From positions 16,485,193 to 16,549,192 of the forward strand of contig NC_054534.1 in assembly GCF_017654505.1 (NCBI RefSeq): DNA of 64,000 nt, in the 5' to 3' direction. Positions 48,253 to 59,846 of this stretch are shown here, piece by piece. Origin of the DNA: Polyodon spathula. Taxonomy: Eukaryota; Chordata; Actinopteri; Acipenseriformes; Polyodontidae. Position 1 is the first letter of the stretch; every line of letters begins with the position of its first letter. A program made the translations under genes and the position numbers. Below the pieces are notes generated by a model, which worked only from the letters and a program-made list of their open reading frames with translations, had not been told where the DNA came from and searched no databases.

Positions 48253-48870
48253 TAACTAAATGGCTTAATATTAACAAACATCTTTGTTCTGATGTGCCAT
48301 TATTTCCTTTAACTAAATTCCTTTACTGTTTCTGTATGTTCAGTCTGTGATTCAGTAGATGTTGGCACTCTGAACTCCAAGCCAGGAGATATTGGTTTTG
48401 AATCAAATATCTGCCTAAGCTCCCTAATTTGCAACCTTGTACCTAAACTGAGCTAGGTATAATTTGGGCTCGACTGAAAGCAAGATCAATCTCATTTCCA
48501 GAGTACACAGACTGAAGGCCGGTTTCTGTTCCATGTTAGAAATTAAACGGTATAGAAAATGTAAATAAGCTGTTGAACAAAATATAGATTAAAAAGGGTT
48601 TAAACTCTTCTGGATTTTAATTTTGCTAAAGTACATACACATATTTTATCCGTTGTATTTTTCATTGAGCATTGCAATATTGAAACAACTGCTGTCATTA
48701 GCTTTTATGTTTACAAGGAATTTGTGTCATCAATGACATTATGTTTACTTAATTTTTTTATTCCACGGATGCCTAATTTCCAGTAAAACTGGAAGGTAAG
48801 ACTACTTAAACATTTCACAAATATGGAGTCGTTAATAAAGGGGTCTGTAAATAAAGAGGTGCAGGGGCGC
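48253..48870 (+). promoter_or_regulatory. PRAG1: Probable PRAG1 3' UTR with poly(A) signals
   Basis: AATAAA occurs at 48834-48839 and 48850-48855, about 0.6 kb after the stop, and is the first strong pair downstream. A SINE-like fragment lies within the span. Actual cleavage site unknown. Confidence 0.4.
48350..48460 (+). repeat. Degenerate tRNA-derived SINE in the PRAG1 3' flank
   Basis: TTGGCACTCTGAACTCCAAG and TTGGTTTTGAATCAA resemble the anticodon-arm and B-box region of a tRNA, followed by a short body ending near ACTGAGCTAGG. Old and diverged. Confidence 0.4.
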
Positions 48871-50580
48871 AAGCAAAGACAATAATACAGTTTTTAAGAA
48901 CCACACATTCAAAATCATGCACATTTATTTGAAAGAGTATTGTACTAGTGTTAGATGTTTACAACCACGTAATCTACATTATTCATATATAAAGTAGTAG
49001 TAAGTGCAGAAAAAATTAATTCAAAGGAACCCCAGGACAATAAATAAATAAAGCCTGCATACATAGTAGGGTTGCCATCTTTGAAATGCAAAAAAATCTT
49101 CCACCGACAACACAACTGCTCCGCCCCTCACAGTGAATTACACAGGACTACATGTCTGATATGTATGTTAATAAACAATATTTACTTATTATGCCAATAT
49201 ATATATATATATATAGCGTTGGTATATATATATTATATAATATATCTTATAATATAGATATATATATATATATATAAACGTCAACTTGCAGTGGCCCATA
49301 CACATGCATAGATAAACAGGTAATGAGATATTGATACAGACGATAAACAGATATCAGTTGAGAAGATTTGACAGTCTTGTTTTCAGCAACATTTACTCAG
49401 ATTTTTTTATTTGATTTTATTTAATTTTTCCCCCCAACAGCACAGAGAACTTGAATGTGAACCAATGTTTCAGAACGTTGTAGCCTACATACTTTCCTTT
49501 AAGTCTATTTTTGGAATTTGTACTTGCTGTCTGATTTTGCCGCTTCCAACTATTTATTATTTTTAATGGTGACATCGTAGAATTCTACTAGGAATAGCTG
49601 AGGTTGTATAATGCAAATTTGCAGTTCTCTTTTGACCAGTCTAACAAATTTCACTTTGAGACTCACACACACGTGGTGCGCCAACATCTTGGTGGACAGA
49701 CAGACAGCTGCTGTATTTTCAGCAGTTTTAAGCTGTTATCACTCAAACCGGGCAGGTGGCAATACTGCAGTAATGATCTTAATGTTCATGTTGAAGTAGG
49801 CTATAATATTTTGTCATTAAAACTTGTTGTTGTTGTTTGTTTAAATTATTGTTCAGCTTTTATATTTTGTTGTGTACTCATTTAAACAAACCAAGCAGCG
49901 TAAGAAGACGTTTTTCAAATCAAGTAAGTTTATTTGTGAATGGAAAACGACTTGTTGTGCTGCCAGTGTCATTAAAGACAAAAATCTTAGCTAAAATCCT
50001 AAAGTACAAAAGTATGAACTTGGCAGCGGACTGTCTCTGTTTAGCGCGGACGCAATAACTGTGTTGAAAATTTTAAGAAAACGAATTTGAGAGCAAAAAT
50101 GTGTATGACATTAACTTTCATAACTGAAGATGTACCGTACCTGTGCCCCTGCCTGCCCCGGCACAAATTAAGAACTTAATTAATCAATTCCTGATTCTAT
50201 CCAAAGGCTGAAAATAGTCTTGCATGTCCTCTTTTTTTGTCTAAAACTTTTTTCTATTTTTTATTTAAAAAATTTTTCTATTTTTTATTTCTTGTAAATC
50301 ATGCTTTGATTTAATCCATATTCAATATTAAATTTAATGTGTGCAAGTGTCATATTCAACTGCCAGTAAAATGTAAATACATTTTGGTATTGTTTTCTGG
50401 TATTATTCCTGCAGTTTACACATATAAAAAACTACATTTAAAAAAAAACTTAGATAATCATGACCTGCATTCACAGCATGCGAGGATGTGGAGCACATCC
50501 CCAGTGGTTAGGCTCTCCCTGTTAGCATCCACGGATCAAGAGGGACACTACTCCACCAGCTAATTTAACACTCCTGTCCA
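48870..50580. other. Intergenic stretch
   Basis: No gene seen. A long interrupted AT dinucleotide region runs over 49195-49277. Otherwise unremarkable AT-rich DNA. Confidence 0.4.
49195..49277. repeat. Interrupted (AT)n microsatellite
   Basis: Two AT tracts flank AGCGTTGG and short TATTATATAATATA palindromes. Likely able to extrude hairpins; no function is implied. Confidence 0.8.
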
Positions 50581-51146
50581 AGGACACTATCTGCCCCAAC
50601 AAACAGTGCCGGGTCTCAGAGGGGATCCTCAAGCGTGCCTATTCAGCCAGTTCATTCGCTGCACAGCTTTAATAGTATTCTGGTATTATTTGCTGAGGTC
50701 CATCTCTGACAGCCACTGGCCCTCAGCACTACAACTGGATAAACTGTGCCTGGTTAATAAAAACCTGCTGTCTGTCAAAACTGAACAGGCAGGCTGTAGG
50801 CAGAAACCTGGCTGCGCTGGTAGGCACCTGCTGGCAGCTTTGGTTTTCCCTTCGGATGCCACCCGATCACTCCAGGGCATGCATTTGGTCCCACGGTGGA
50901 CGAGGTGCTGTAGCGCTCTCACCTTCTTCCCAGACGACCACTTCCAATGTACAAACCAGCAGCAGAGACCAGTACAGCCGGCTGTGCCTGCTTCCAGGTG
51001 GTGTTCAGAACCGGCCCACGGCTGCTCACCCTGGAGACTTTAATAAGTTCCCCCGCCCAGCACAGAGACCCTAGGAGTTTGCTGCCGCAGACCCATGGCT
51101 CCTGCTCAGGGAAGCCATCTGGAGTATTGCTAAGAACGAAATAATA

Positions 51147-51385
51147 TTGGCGTCAGTGCACCACATACATCTGGGTGCTTACTATCATTCAAACCGGCTA
51201 CTCTGTGCAGTTCAAGCACGGCCCCCCTCCCTTTCAATAGCATCAGTCATGGATCCACAAGACGCCGCAGTGATGACTCAGGAGGTAGCAGCTTGCTGCA
51301 AAAAATGGGCTGTTCACATGACAGACCCCCTCCAGTTGGAGGAAGGGTTCTACTTCAGTTACTTCCTAGTGCCCAAGCAGGTGAA
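51147..51385 (+). mobile_element. DIRS-like retrotransposon reverse transcriptase fragment
   Basis: One frame gives WVLTIIQTGYSVQFKHGPPP, another gives DPQDAAVMTQEVAACCKKWA and LEEGFYFSYFLVPKQ, with a frameshift at about 51236. This succession (tail of the N-terminal region, GYxxQF, PPF, a basic helix, GFYSxYFLVPK) is the start of the reverse transcriptase domain of tyrosine-recombinase (DIRS-type) retroelements as I know it. The catalytic core, RNase H and recombinase are absent, so the copy is dead. The GC-rich 0.6 kb upstream (50590-51140) may be the remnant of its first ORF but is not recognisable. Confidence 0.6.
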
Positions 51386-51389
51386 AGTT

Positions 51390-52060
51390 TCCATTTTCAA
51401 ACACACAAGATTACATCAAAGGAATTCTTAAGACATATAGCCTTGGGTTCTTTTCATCCAGAGCTGTACATTCAAAGACAAATTTTATTGCTTGCCTAAT
51501 ATTCTCCAATTGCTGCTTGTTAAAAGGAGAGTTGCTGAAGGATAGTATCAGGAATGTTATTCTCTTGAGCTGGAGTTTTTATATTCCAGCAGGTTAACAC
51601 AGGAAGCATTATCCTTGTCAGTGTTGTTCTCAGATACCAGAGAGAGGTGTTTTTTTTCATATATATGAAAGTGATTAAAGTAATAGATCTTTCCAGTCAA
51701 CATTTCATTTCTGACCTCTACTCTGATTCTAGAAACAGTTACATTAATACATTTTATATTAGTAATGCTATTTACTGTACAGCTACAGCCAAAAGTTTCA
51801 CCCTTATAGAATTAACAAATTTTGCTTCATAAAGTCGAATGAAACCTGCTGAATAATGTTACATTAACATAGTGAATTACATAACACTTCGTAGGTTTCA
51901 ATATACTTAACTTAAAAAAAGGCAATTATGACATTTCAAAATCTAATATGAAATATTTTAGTACTATTATGGCTTCCAGTAGACTTTTGAAATAACATTT
52001 ATTAGTTTCTTTGATTACATGATGTTAAATAAAAGATCTAAATGATGTTCATATATACAA
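51390..52060. other. Intergenic stretch
   Basis: AT-rich, no gene or recognised repeat. Confidence 0.4.
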
Positions 52061-52074
52061 TGATTGCACCTCAC

Positions 52075-52530
52075 CAAGGTTTATTGCCCCTTTAAGACAG
52101 GATCCAGGACATGGAAATTTATTTTTCCAGCGCTTGCGTGCTATTTTTTAAATACCCAAACACAAAATAACAAACAGAAACAAACACCTAGCTCTACAAG
52201 AGCACTAACTGTATACAAACAGGAACCTAACAAGTACAGGACAGCTAAGCCGTTTACCTGTAACACCAAAACACATTCACACAAAAAAGGCTTTTACACA
52301 CTATCTTTAGTTACGGTTGAATTCACCAATAACCAGGCTCCAAACACACCAGCAGCCCTGAGCACAATGGCTGCTTCCTCTAAATACCCTGCACCTGGCT
52401 CTAATTTACAATGAACACCAGGTGCAGGGGATAACTAATAATTAAACAATTAGCCCATGTAGCCAGCACAGAAAGAGCTTAACCGGGCACCTTGTGTTAT
52501 TATTTACATAAAGCCAAAGTACATAGTGTC
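52075..52530 (-). repeat. Possible LTR-like repeat (copy E)
   Basis: On the minus strand it starts GGTGACACTATGTACTTTGG, carries TGCAGGGTATTTAGAGGAAG as a possible promoter region, and has GGGGCAATAAACC near its end, that is, LTR-like order. It is not clearly homologous to copies A-D. Weak call. Confidence 0.3.
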
Positions 52531-52750
52531 ACCCTTTTGGTTAAACTAAAGGTTTAACAGACAGTTTAAATTAAGGCACAATTAGTCTTTGTACTCCCTG
52601 TTTTGTTTAACTATGGCAACATGAGTTACAAAGCAAAAATAAGTTAATCCACAAGAGTGTTTAGGAGTTATAATTATTTAACAATTGTTATTGTTAAAGT
52701 TTATTTATTATTATTTATTTATTTATTTATTTATCTATCCCAAAACTTTA

Positions 52751-53560
52751 AACTGCTGCTGCTTGGCAGTTAACAAGCTGGATACATTGGTAGTTATTGT
52801 CCCGGTAACAACGGGATATGTGAAAATGTTGATGTTTTATAAAAAAAAGATGGCTGCCACTAATATGTTTACATTTGAAATTTAAACCTGTGTCAATTGA
52901 CAAACAATTTACTTGACTAACTCAAAACCCCACAAGCATCTTCCCTGATACTGCATCAATACAACTGAATTTTAAAAAATTGTGTTGACCGTAAACGAAA
53001 ATGGCCATTTGACGTATTTTTTTTTTAAACATTTCGAAATCAATTGATCTGACACTTGGCATATATCATCAGCATCCAAACCCGCATCAAGGTTGCAATG
53101 CAGAAGTTTCTGCGATAAATTTTAATGTTGAAATGGCTGCCAGAAACTTTAACGAAACTCGCCCTTAACAGCAAACTGCTACTATTTGAACACTGTTTGA
53201 CCAACAAACTCCAAACTTGGTTGTTATTGTCCCAGTAACAATGGAATACAAATATGTCAAAATGGTTATGTTTTATAAAACAAGATGGCCTCCAGGTGTA
53301 CGTTTACTTCTGAAATTTAAAACTGCCTCAGTTGACAAACGGCTATACTTGACTAACTCGAAACTTCACAAGCATCATCCTTGACACTGCAGCAATACAA
53401 CTGACTTTTAAGAAACTCGCATTAAACAAGATGGCTGCCTGGTGCATTTTTGAAAAAAAAACTTTCAAAATCTTCTTCTGTGGAACTGCTGAAGTTGCTG
53501 ATTTTAAACTTGGTACATTGAGAACTAAACACGCTTAGACGGGTACTGATGTGGGGCTTG
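52751..53560. repeat. Tandem pair of about 425-430-bp diverged repeat units
   Basis: TAGTTATTGTCCCGGTAACA at 52791 recurs as TTGTTATTGTCCCAGTAACA at 53221. The following 250 bases align well (AAGATGGCTGCC / AAGATGGCCTCC, TTGACAAAC, ACTTGACTAACTC, CACAAGCATC, GCAATACAACTGA). Unit 1 is about 52751-53173 and unit 2 about 53174-53560. Neither unit has an open frame. Confidence 0.7.
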
Positions 53561-53569
53561 GGAGCCGGA

Positions 53570-54100
53570 AAACTGCCTGGCAGTTGTAGTTATAATCAAT
53601 CAAGGGGGGTGTCTGATATGCATAGTTACCAGTACGTACGTTGTTTATATTAATCTATGAAACCAAACAACAGTGTACACATTTGTTTAGCATTAAAACA
53701 AAAATCCCACAAAATGACCTTATTTTTTGTTTGAAGATTGGGAAGAAAGGTTGCTCTCATCTGACGATCTAAAACAGCCTTGCAGTGGATTTGATTACAC
53801 CTTTCCAGGATAGGCCGCAATTGGATTGTGTTGATCATTTTACAACTTGTCCTAGATTGCATCAACCACCTAGCCATGGTTATTCCAAGGTTGCTACAAA
53901 AAAAAGTGGTTGATACAATCCAAGAGTTTTCCACAGTGCTGTCAAATAAACTCCAGCTATGGTTTATCCTGGCATGGACTGATTGATCAAGTGTATACTG
54001 CCATCTTCTGGCAAAACAACACAACTTGAGCACTGCATCCACTTTCATTATGTTACATCTACTGCCTTATTAAAAAAAAAACGAATGTACCCATCCTTGA
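53570..54100. other. Intergenic stretch with an imperfect hairpin
   Basis: Contains an inverted repeat (GATTGCATCAACCACCT at 53855-53871 against AAGTGGTTGATACAATC at 53904-53920). A 132-codon minus-strand frame over 53650-54048 has no recognisable domain and is probably part of a repeat. Confidence 0.4.
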
Positions 54101-54109
54101 AACATGATT

Positions 54110-54500
54110 TATTTATTTTTAATTTAGTGGTTGCCAATCATTTTTATTGTTTTCTCCCCAATTTAGTAATGTCCAATATTTTTTTTTAGGCTCAGCGCAC
54201 CGATACCACCCCCGCTCTGACTTGGGAGGGACCAAGACCAACACACTCTGTCCTCTGAAGCGTGTGCCATCAGTCGCCCATTTCTTTTCACACTGCAGAC
54301 TCACCGTGCAGCCACCCAGAGCTACAGTGTCTGAGGACAACGCAGCTCTGGGCAGCTTTCAGGCAAACCCACAGGCGCCCAGCCAGACCACAGGGGTGGC
54401 TGGTGCGCGGTGAGCCGAGGACACCCTGGCAATGTTTAGACTATAGGGCACATCCAGCACTCCACGCGGAACGCCTTTCCTCAATGCACCACTCAGGAGC
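54110..54500 (+). repeat. Longest copy of the CTCCCCAATTTGGAAT repeat family
   Basis: TTGCCAATCATTTTTATTG and TTTTCTCCCCAATTTAGTAA open a roughly 390-bp GC-richer block ending near CACTCAGGAGCCCCG. Shorter fragments of the same head occur in two PRAG1 introns. The frames in it are chance. Confidence 0.5.
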
Positions 54501-54777
54501 CCCGAAACATGAATTTTAATATATGAATTGTTCATACATAATTTGCAAGTATTATAAATTTGGATGTATCCCACAGCTTTACTTTTACAGGTAAGGCCTT
54601 ATCTCATTGACACCTATAGCCACTCCCTTTGATTCCCATTAAAAAAGGTTGATATTTTCATGCATGGCAACGGATAAAAAAAACTCTCTTCTAGTCTTTA
54701 TATGTGGACATTTGGAAGAAGAAAATGCACCACAGCCTCATATGAGGATGCCATTTTTCTTGCAAGAGATCTTGCAA

Positions 54778-54895
54778 GCCTTCTGTGCACTAGGAAACAT
54801 AGTAAGAACAATGCCTTATAAAAGTGGCTTAGGATAGCCTTCTGTGCACTAGGAAACATAGCAAGAACAATGCCTTGTAAAACTGGCCTGCTGTG
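54778..54895. repeat. 59-bp tandem duplication
   Basis: GCCTTCTGTGCACTAGGAAA begins at 54778 and again at 54837, and the two 59-base units differ at only a few positions (for example TAGTAAG / TAGCAAG). Recent local duplication. Confidence 0.85.
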
Positions 54896-54899
54896 AGGT

Positions 54900-57739
54900 G
54901 CAACTTAGTGGTGAATACAAAACCTCGTCACCAAATGCAACCTCTACAGTGTGCTTGCTTGGATGCCAAATTCCTCTCTTTAGATGAAGAGCAGGGTTAG
55001 TGCAAGCAGTGGCAATGGCTGTTTCAAATTCAGCTTTTGGGGGATCAGGGAGTGGTTCTGTCCCTATCCACTCCTTGGTCTCTTTTTAAAACTCTATGCA
55101 CATCCTGAACCGTGTGTTTGTATTGTGATGTGAACTAACAGCACCCAAGTTGAGACCTGAGTTAAACCCAGGCCTCCAGAGGCCAGTGCATGGAACCACG
55201 AGTATGACTTATTTTGTAACCTCAGGCCTTTCAGATTTGGCTTCATATAATAGGCTTCAACTGTTTCCAGAATGCTTACTCACACCTGCTGTTTTCACTC
55301 CAGCGCCCACATCCTCGTATGGCACTTAATGGTCTTGGGCTTTCTAATTCCCAGCCATTCTTTGAGGCACGGAATCCTGATCTATTGATGATTGCAGAGT
55401 CAGCTCAAATTGACTGGGGCAAATGTTTTTAGTTGCTATAACCGACTTACGTGTTTCAATTCGAATTGATATCAGGAAAGCCAGCATAACTGAATCACTC
55501 AAGCAATCGATCTGTGATGCCTTGGCATGAAGAGCACTGTAGCTATTCTGTGTGTTGTTACTTTGAAATGGATCCAAGATAAAACAATAACACTTTAGTA
55601 TAACCCTCACTAAGCTCTTGTGTCAGTGCAGGATAAATAAAAAAATTATTCTTTTTTTGTGCAAGTTTTTGTTCTGTTCAATGACTATAATGTTACAATG
55701 TGAATTGCACTGCTCTTGAACGGTGTCCCAGTTGTCCTACTTGTGGTATAGACTACTTTAAGCCTAAGTTATTTCACTTGCAAATTTGAAGCCAGCCAGA
55801 ATTTCAGCTCTCTGCATGTAAGAACTCTTAAAGCGCCAAGTGACTTTGCAGAAAGACAACCTTAGCATAACTAATTGAACAGTTTCAGTGTCTTAAAAAA
55901 TGTGCATTAATATTCTACACATTTAGTATATTAGATTGGTATTGGTCTCCTGCTGTAAGTGGAGTTCTCTTTACTATACCTGTACACAGTGTGAAACAAG
56001 TTCAGCTCTTCTGCTTTTACACTGTTCCACATTCCTTCTCCTAGGGTTCAACAAACCATTTATATAAAAGCAAAATACACAATAGTGTTTTTATTTATTC
56101 AAAAGCAGTGCTCCCAGGGTTATAATTGAGATGTCCTTTTCAAGAGTACCCCCAGGGGGGCAGCAGCAGTTACAACCAACCACACAAGCCATATTACAAC
56201 ATAATCTGAAGTGGTTATAATAAACAACAGAATTCCAGAACAGGGGTATAAATAAAACCCTGTCATTCTGAAAGAAGGGAACTACTTCTCTTTCATGCAT
56301 TTGCTAAACTGTGGATCAAAACTATGCAATGCAATTGTGCAGAATACTATATTCTTTCAAAGAGGACGGTTTAGAGGCAATGTTCCAATTGCCATGGAGA
56401 CAATGTACTGCTCATACATCAGTGTTTAATTGTAGCCTGTAGGAAGATCCTTATTTAATTGTACAGAAACAACTTATGTTCATTCTATATACAGAACATA
56501 CCTGCACGTGGTTGTCCAGACCCTCTGGCACACCATCGAATACTTTAAAACCCTCAAAAAAATCTGTGAGATACTTCTTAGTGCTACAAAATGGTCGTTT
56601 TTGTAACGTTTGTCTGTTTCTATGGAAGGTAAAGGCCTAAGTGTATGCAATAGAAGCTGAAAGATTTTACGTAAATATTTAATTTCTTACCTGTTTAATA
56701 TCTGTCATGTGTGTTCTGTAAATTCTCTACTTAAATAGCTTTAAAACAAGCAGATCTTTTGTTTACAGTTTTATTTTTCTTGTCTGTTGTTACATGTATG
56801 TTTTAAAAATAATAATCAGACATGTTTAGGTACCAGTTGTAATTCCAAAGGGGATTTATTTATTTATTTTCATCCGTTTTAGCCAATATGACTCTGAAAT
56901 CCTTTAGGTGCAATGCTGCTAGATTTATTTGAGCCCTAGAAAATGCTTCAAATCGAGTGTATTTCTCTAAACCTTGATTTAGGATTCTCTTTGCCAGTCG
57001 CTACAGTGGAACCTGTGTGTTCTATAAACCACTGTAGAATCAAAGTTAAACAAAACTGAATGCTTCCATTCACAATGTGATGGGGTCTTAAAGGAATGGG
57101 GCATCACCCCTTGTGATTCCCTTTCAGAATGTAAAGCTCTGTGAAGTTTCAAGCAGGAAACTCTACATACACTTGCAAAAATCATTATTCGATTGACAGG
57201 AATACCATGGCAACCATCGCCAAAAGTCAGGCAGACATTGAAAAAGGTCAATCCCACATTCATGTCAACCTTTATTCTGTGGAAATAGCCAGGTACATTT
57301 GAAACTACCTGTCTTTGTAGCCTATGTCGTGCAATGTAGTTTATCTCCTCCTCCCTAACCTCCACTCCACTTCATTTTTGGCCTTCCAAAGGGCCTTCCA
57401 GTCTAACTAACTGTCTCTCTGCTTTCTCTCAGTGCCGAAGAGATATATCAATTAAAAAGTCTGTGCCAAATGCCCCGAAAAGCAAAGTCTAACATCAAAA
57501 CCAAACAAGTAAACAATGTTGGAAAACTGTATTTTTAAAAGAATTGTCTAAAAAATAAATAAAACAAATATTGCACATATTCTGTATGCTACCCTGAACT
57601 GACAAATAAAGTGCGTAGATTAAACTTGGCTCTGAAACACAACTTCAAAAATGCAAAGCGATATACTGTCAACAAAGACAAAATAACAACAGCCGTGATT
57701 CAGGTGACGTAAAGCATGCAGTGCAGCTTGACGTTGTAA
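54900..57739. other. Intergenic stretch between PRAG1 and MBOAT4
   Basis: No gene supported. Short frames only; no recognised transposon. The MBOAT4 remnant starts at its right end. Confidence 0.45.
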
Positions 57740-58692
57740 TTACTGTTGTTTTCTAGATAGAAAAACAAGCACCAAACAATACAGAAGAGGAAACAGACTG
57801 ATATACAACTGGCAAATCATTCGCACAGAGGAAAGACTTCGCAGCTCCATAGTCATGATACAGCATGCGATCACTAACTGCATTTGTACCCATGTCATGC
57901 TTTTATACAACAGCCTTGTCAGCCCGGATCCCAAATAAGGCCACATAAGTAATGATGGACACGGTAATCAGCCTCTACTGTAGCAGCCTAGCATAAAAAC
58001 CCAAATATCTGTCCAGGGTGCAGTCCGTGCCTCCAGGCCGAAAAGGCAAAGGTTGCCAGTAAAGGATAGGCTTTGCATTTCTCAAACACTAGCCTTTTGA
58101 GCCAGTCCGCGGTGGTCTTATTCCAAGTTCGAGCAAACTGTGATATTTTATGAGTTGTCTCCAGTGTCCAGATATCTGTGTCCGACAGGGCAATCCAGAT
58201 TGGAAACCCTTTGCTGTCAAAGCCCCCAAACCCGAAGCAGCTGCATTATTGAGCAACTCACTGAGGGCTCAGCAGGGGTAATAGCTCATCTTGTACAACA
58301 GAGAAACAGACCAGATTAACAAAACACCTTCCAGATCTCTGGACTGCATGGGGTCCTCAGTGTGAACATTTATGCAAATCATGAGGATTGTTTTCACTCC
58401 TTCCAAACCAAAGACCAGCACACACTTCTTGGGCACAGTCCACAGGGGGTTTGTTGGGGGGGGTTTACATTGCAGAGTTTCACACAGGACTTGAAGGTTC
58501 TGAAAGAACACAGGCCCACCAAGAACAGCAGGAAAATAGAGCATGTAGCTGAGGTAAGGCAGCAGTGAACTGAAGGAGACGCAGTTCTCTGTTCTTGTGT
58601 CTCCAGTTTTCAGCTTTCCTTCATGAATGTCTAAGGACAGTGACATGACTCTTTGTGTAAGCAACATCAAGGAGGAGACTGCAACAAGTAGC
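57740..58692 (-). pseudogene. MBOAT4: MBOAT4 pseudogene exon 3 (catalytic MBOAT core)
   Basis: Acceptor CTTTTTTTAG is intact. 140 open codons run to TGA (58271-58269) in place of the Trp of the YY..W motif. After a frameshift the next block holds the catalytic His in [10 protein letters not shown]; the residue just before it is Arg where human has Trp. TAG follows in FGFLC*A, again at a Trp position, then a further frameshift leads to the last membrane segments and TAA at 57742-57740. Confidence 0.9.
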
Positions 58693-59097
58693 CTAAAAAA
58701 AGAAAAATGCAAATATATATACACTTATTTTTAAATTCTGTTTCCAGGGTAGACCCCATAAGGATGTCAGACACCTTTGTTTTCCATAAACGGTGCAGTA
58801 GCTTCAGTAAAGAAACTGCAAGTAGTAGTCTAAGTAAATATATGAATCATGATGTTATAATAAAATAACTTATACAGTTTAATTATTCATATCATACAGC
58901 ACCCTATACAATGTAGAATGACTTCCTTGACTGGGAAGCACATTGTTTCTTTATCTGACTTCCTGAAATGAGTTTCTGCAATGGTGACTGGTAAAAGACT
59001 CCATGTGATACCAGTCTTCGATGTCACCATTGCATAAATTAACAAATACATGTATGCATAGTTGTGGAAGGCAGTTACACAAAAGAAAAAAGGACCC

Positions 59098-59325
59098 CTG
59101 TACGTGGGGTTGTCCTTTTGAAGCTGATAGCCTCTGTCCTGGAGGAGAAGATGCCATGGGGTCTGCCAGCCCATCTGTATGAGGAAAGCTTAGGTGTGAA
59201 GACGCTGGGAGCTGACAAAGTGGATAAGCAGCCCAGAGGACAAAGCAGGGATCAGCACAACTAGGCAATAGGGTCCCATGATAACTACAGCTAGTAGAAA
59301 CCCTCCGAGCATCAGGAGGGTATAC
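59098..59325 (-). pseudogene. MBOAT4: MBOAT4 pseudogene exon 2
   Basis: The acceptor GTGTTTTCAG is intact. It encodes YTLLMLGGFLLAVVIMGPYC and MGWQTPWHLLLQDRGYQLQK with TAA at 59192-59190 where human has a Trp-containing stretch. At the expected end (TACAG) the donor reads GG, so normal splicing to exon 3 is lost. Confidence 0.85.
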
Positions 59326-59846
59326 CTGAAAACACATAGCAAAGACAGTATGTATTTTAAAAATTAAAATATCATATTAACAAGGCAGTTCAGCTTTAAT
59401 CGAAAACAAACCAATGGTTAATAATAAATGCACTTCTATATCTACAGTATATGTACATTACAGTGGTTTTCAGCCCTGGTCCTCCCAATGGACCAGGTTT
59501 TTGTTCAGCTAGTAGTTACCTATAAATGTTTGTTTTAAACATGCATTATTTTCCAATGCAATAATACATCACTTACACATTTTAAACAATGTCTAGCCAC
59601 ACTGATTGTTCTAGAGTCTATGTTCAATAATATACAGTACAGTTTAAAAAGAGAACCGATTGAAACAAAAACTGGACCGTTGGCGGTAAACACTGCGGTA
59701 AAACATTCACTCCATAAAAAAAAGAGAAAACAGTAAAAAGGTGAGTTGTTTGTTTATTGTCTGAAACAGTATTGCTGTTAGAAATATGCAATTCAAACAG
59801 TCTCATCACAGTATATCATTGCATTTAGAACAGGAAGAAAACTTAC

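Noticed and set aside
53650..54048. 132-codon minus-strand frame
   Set aside because: No domain recognised; overlaps an inverted-repeat region likely derived from a repeat.
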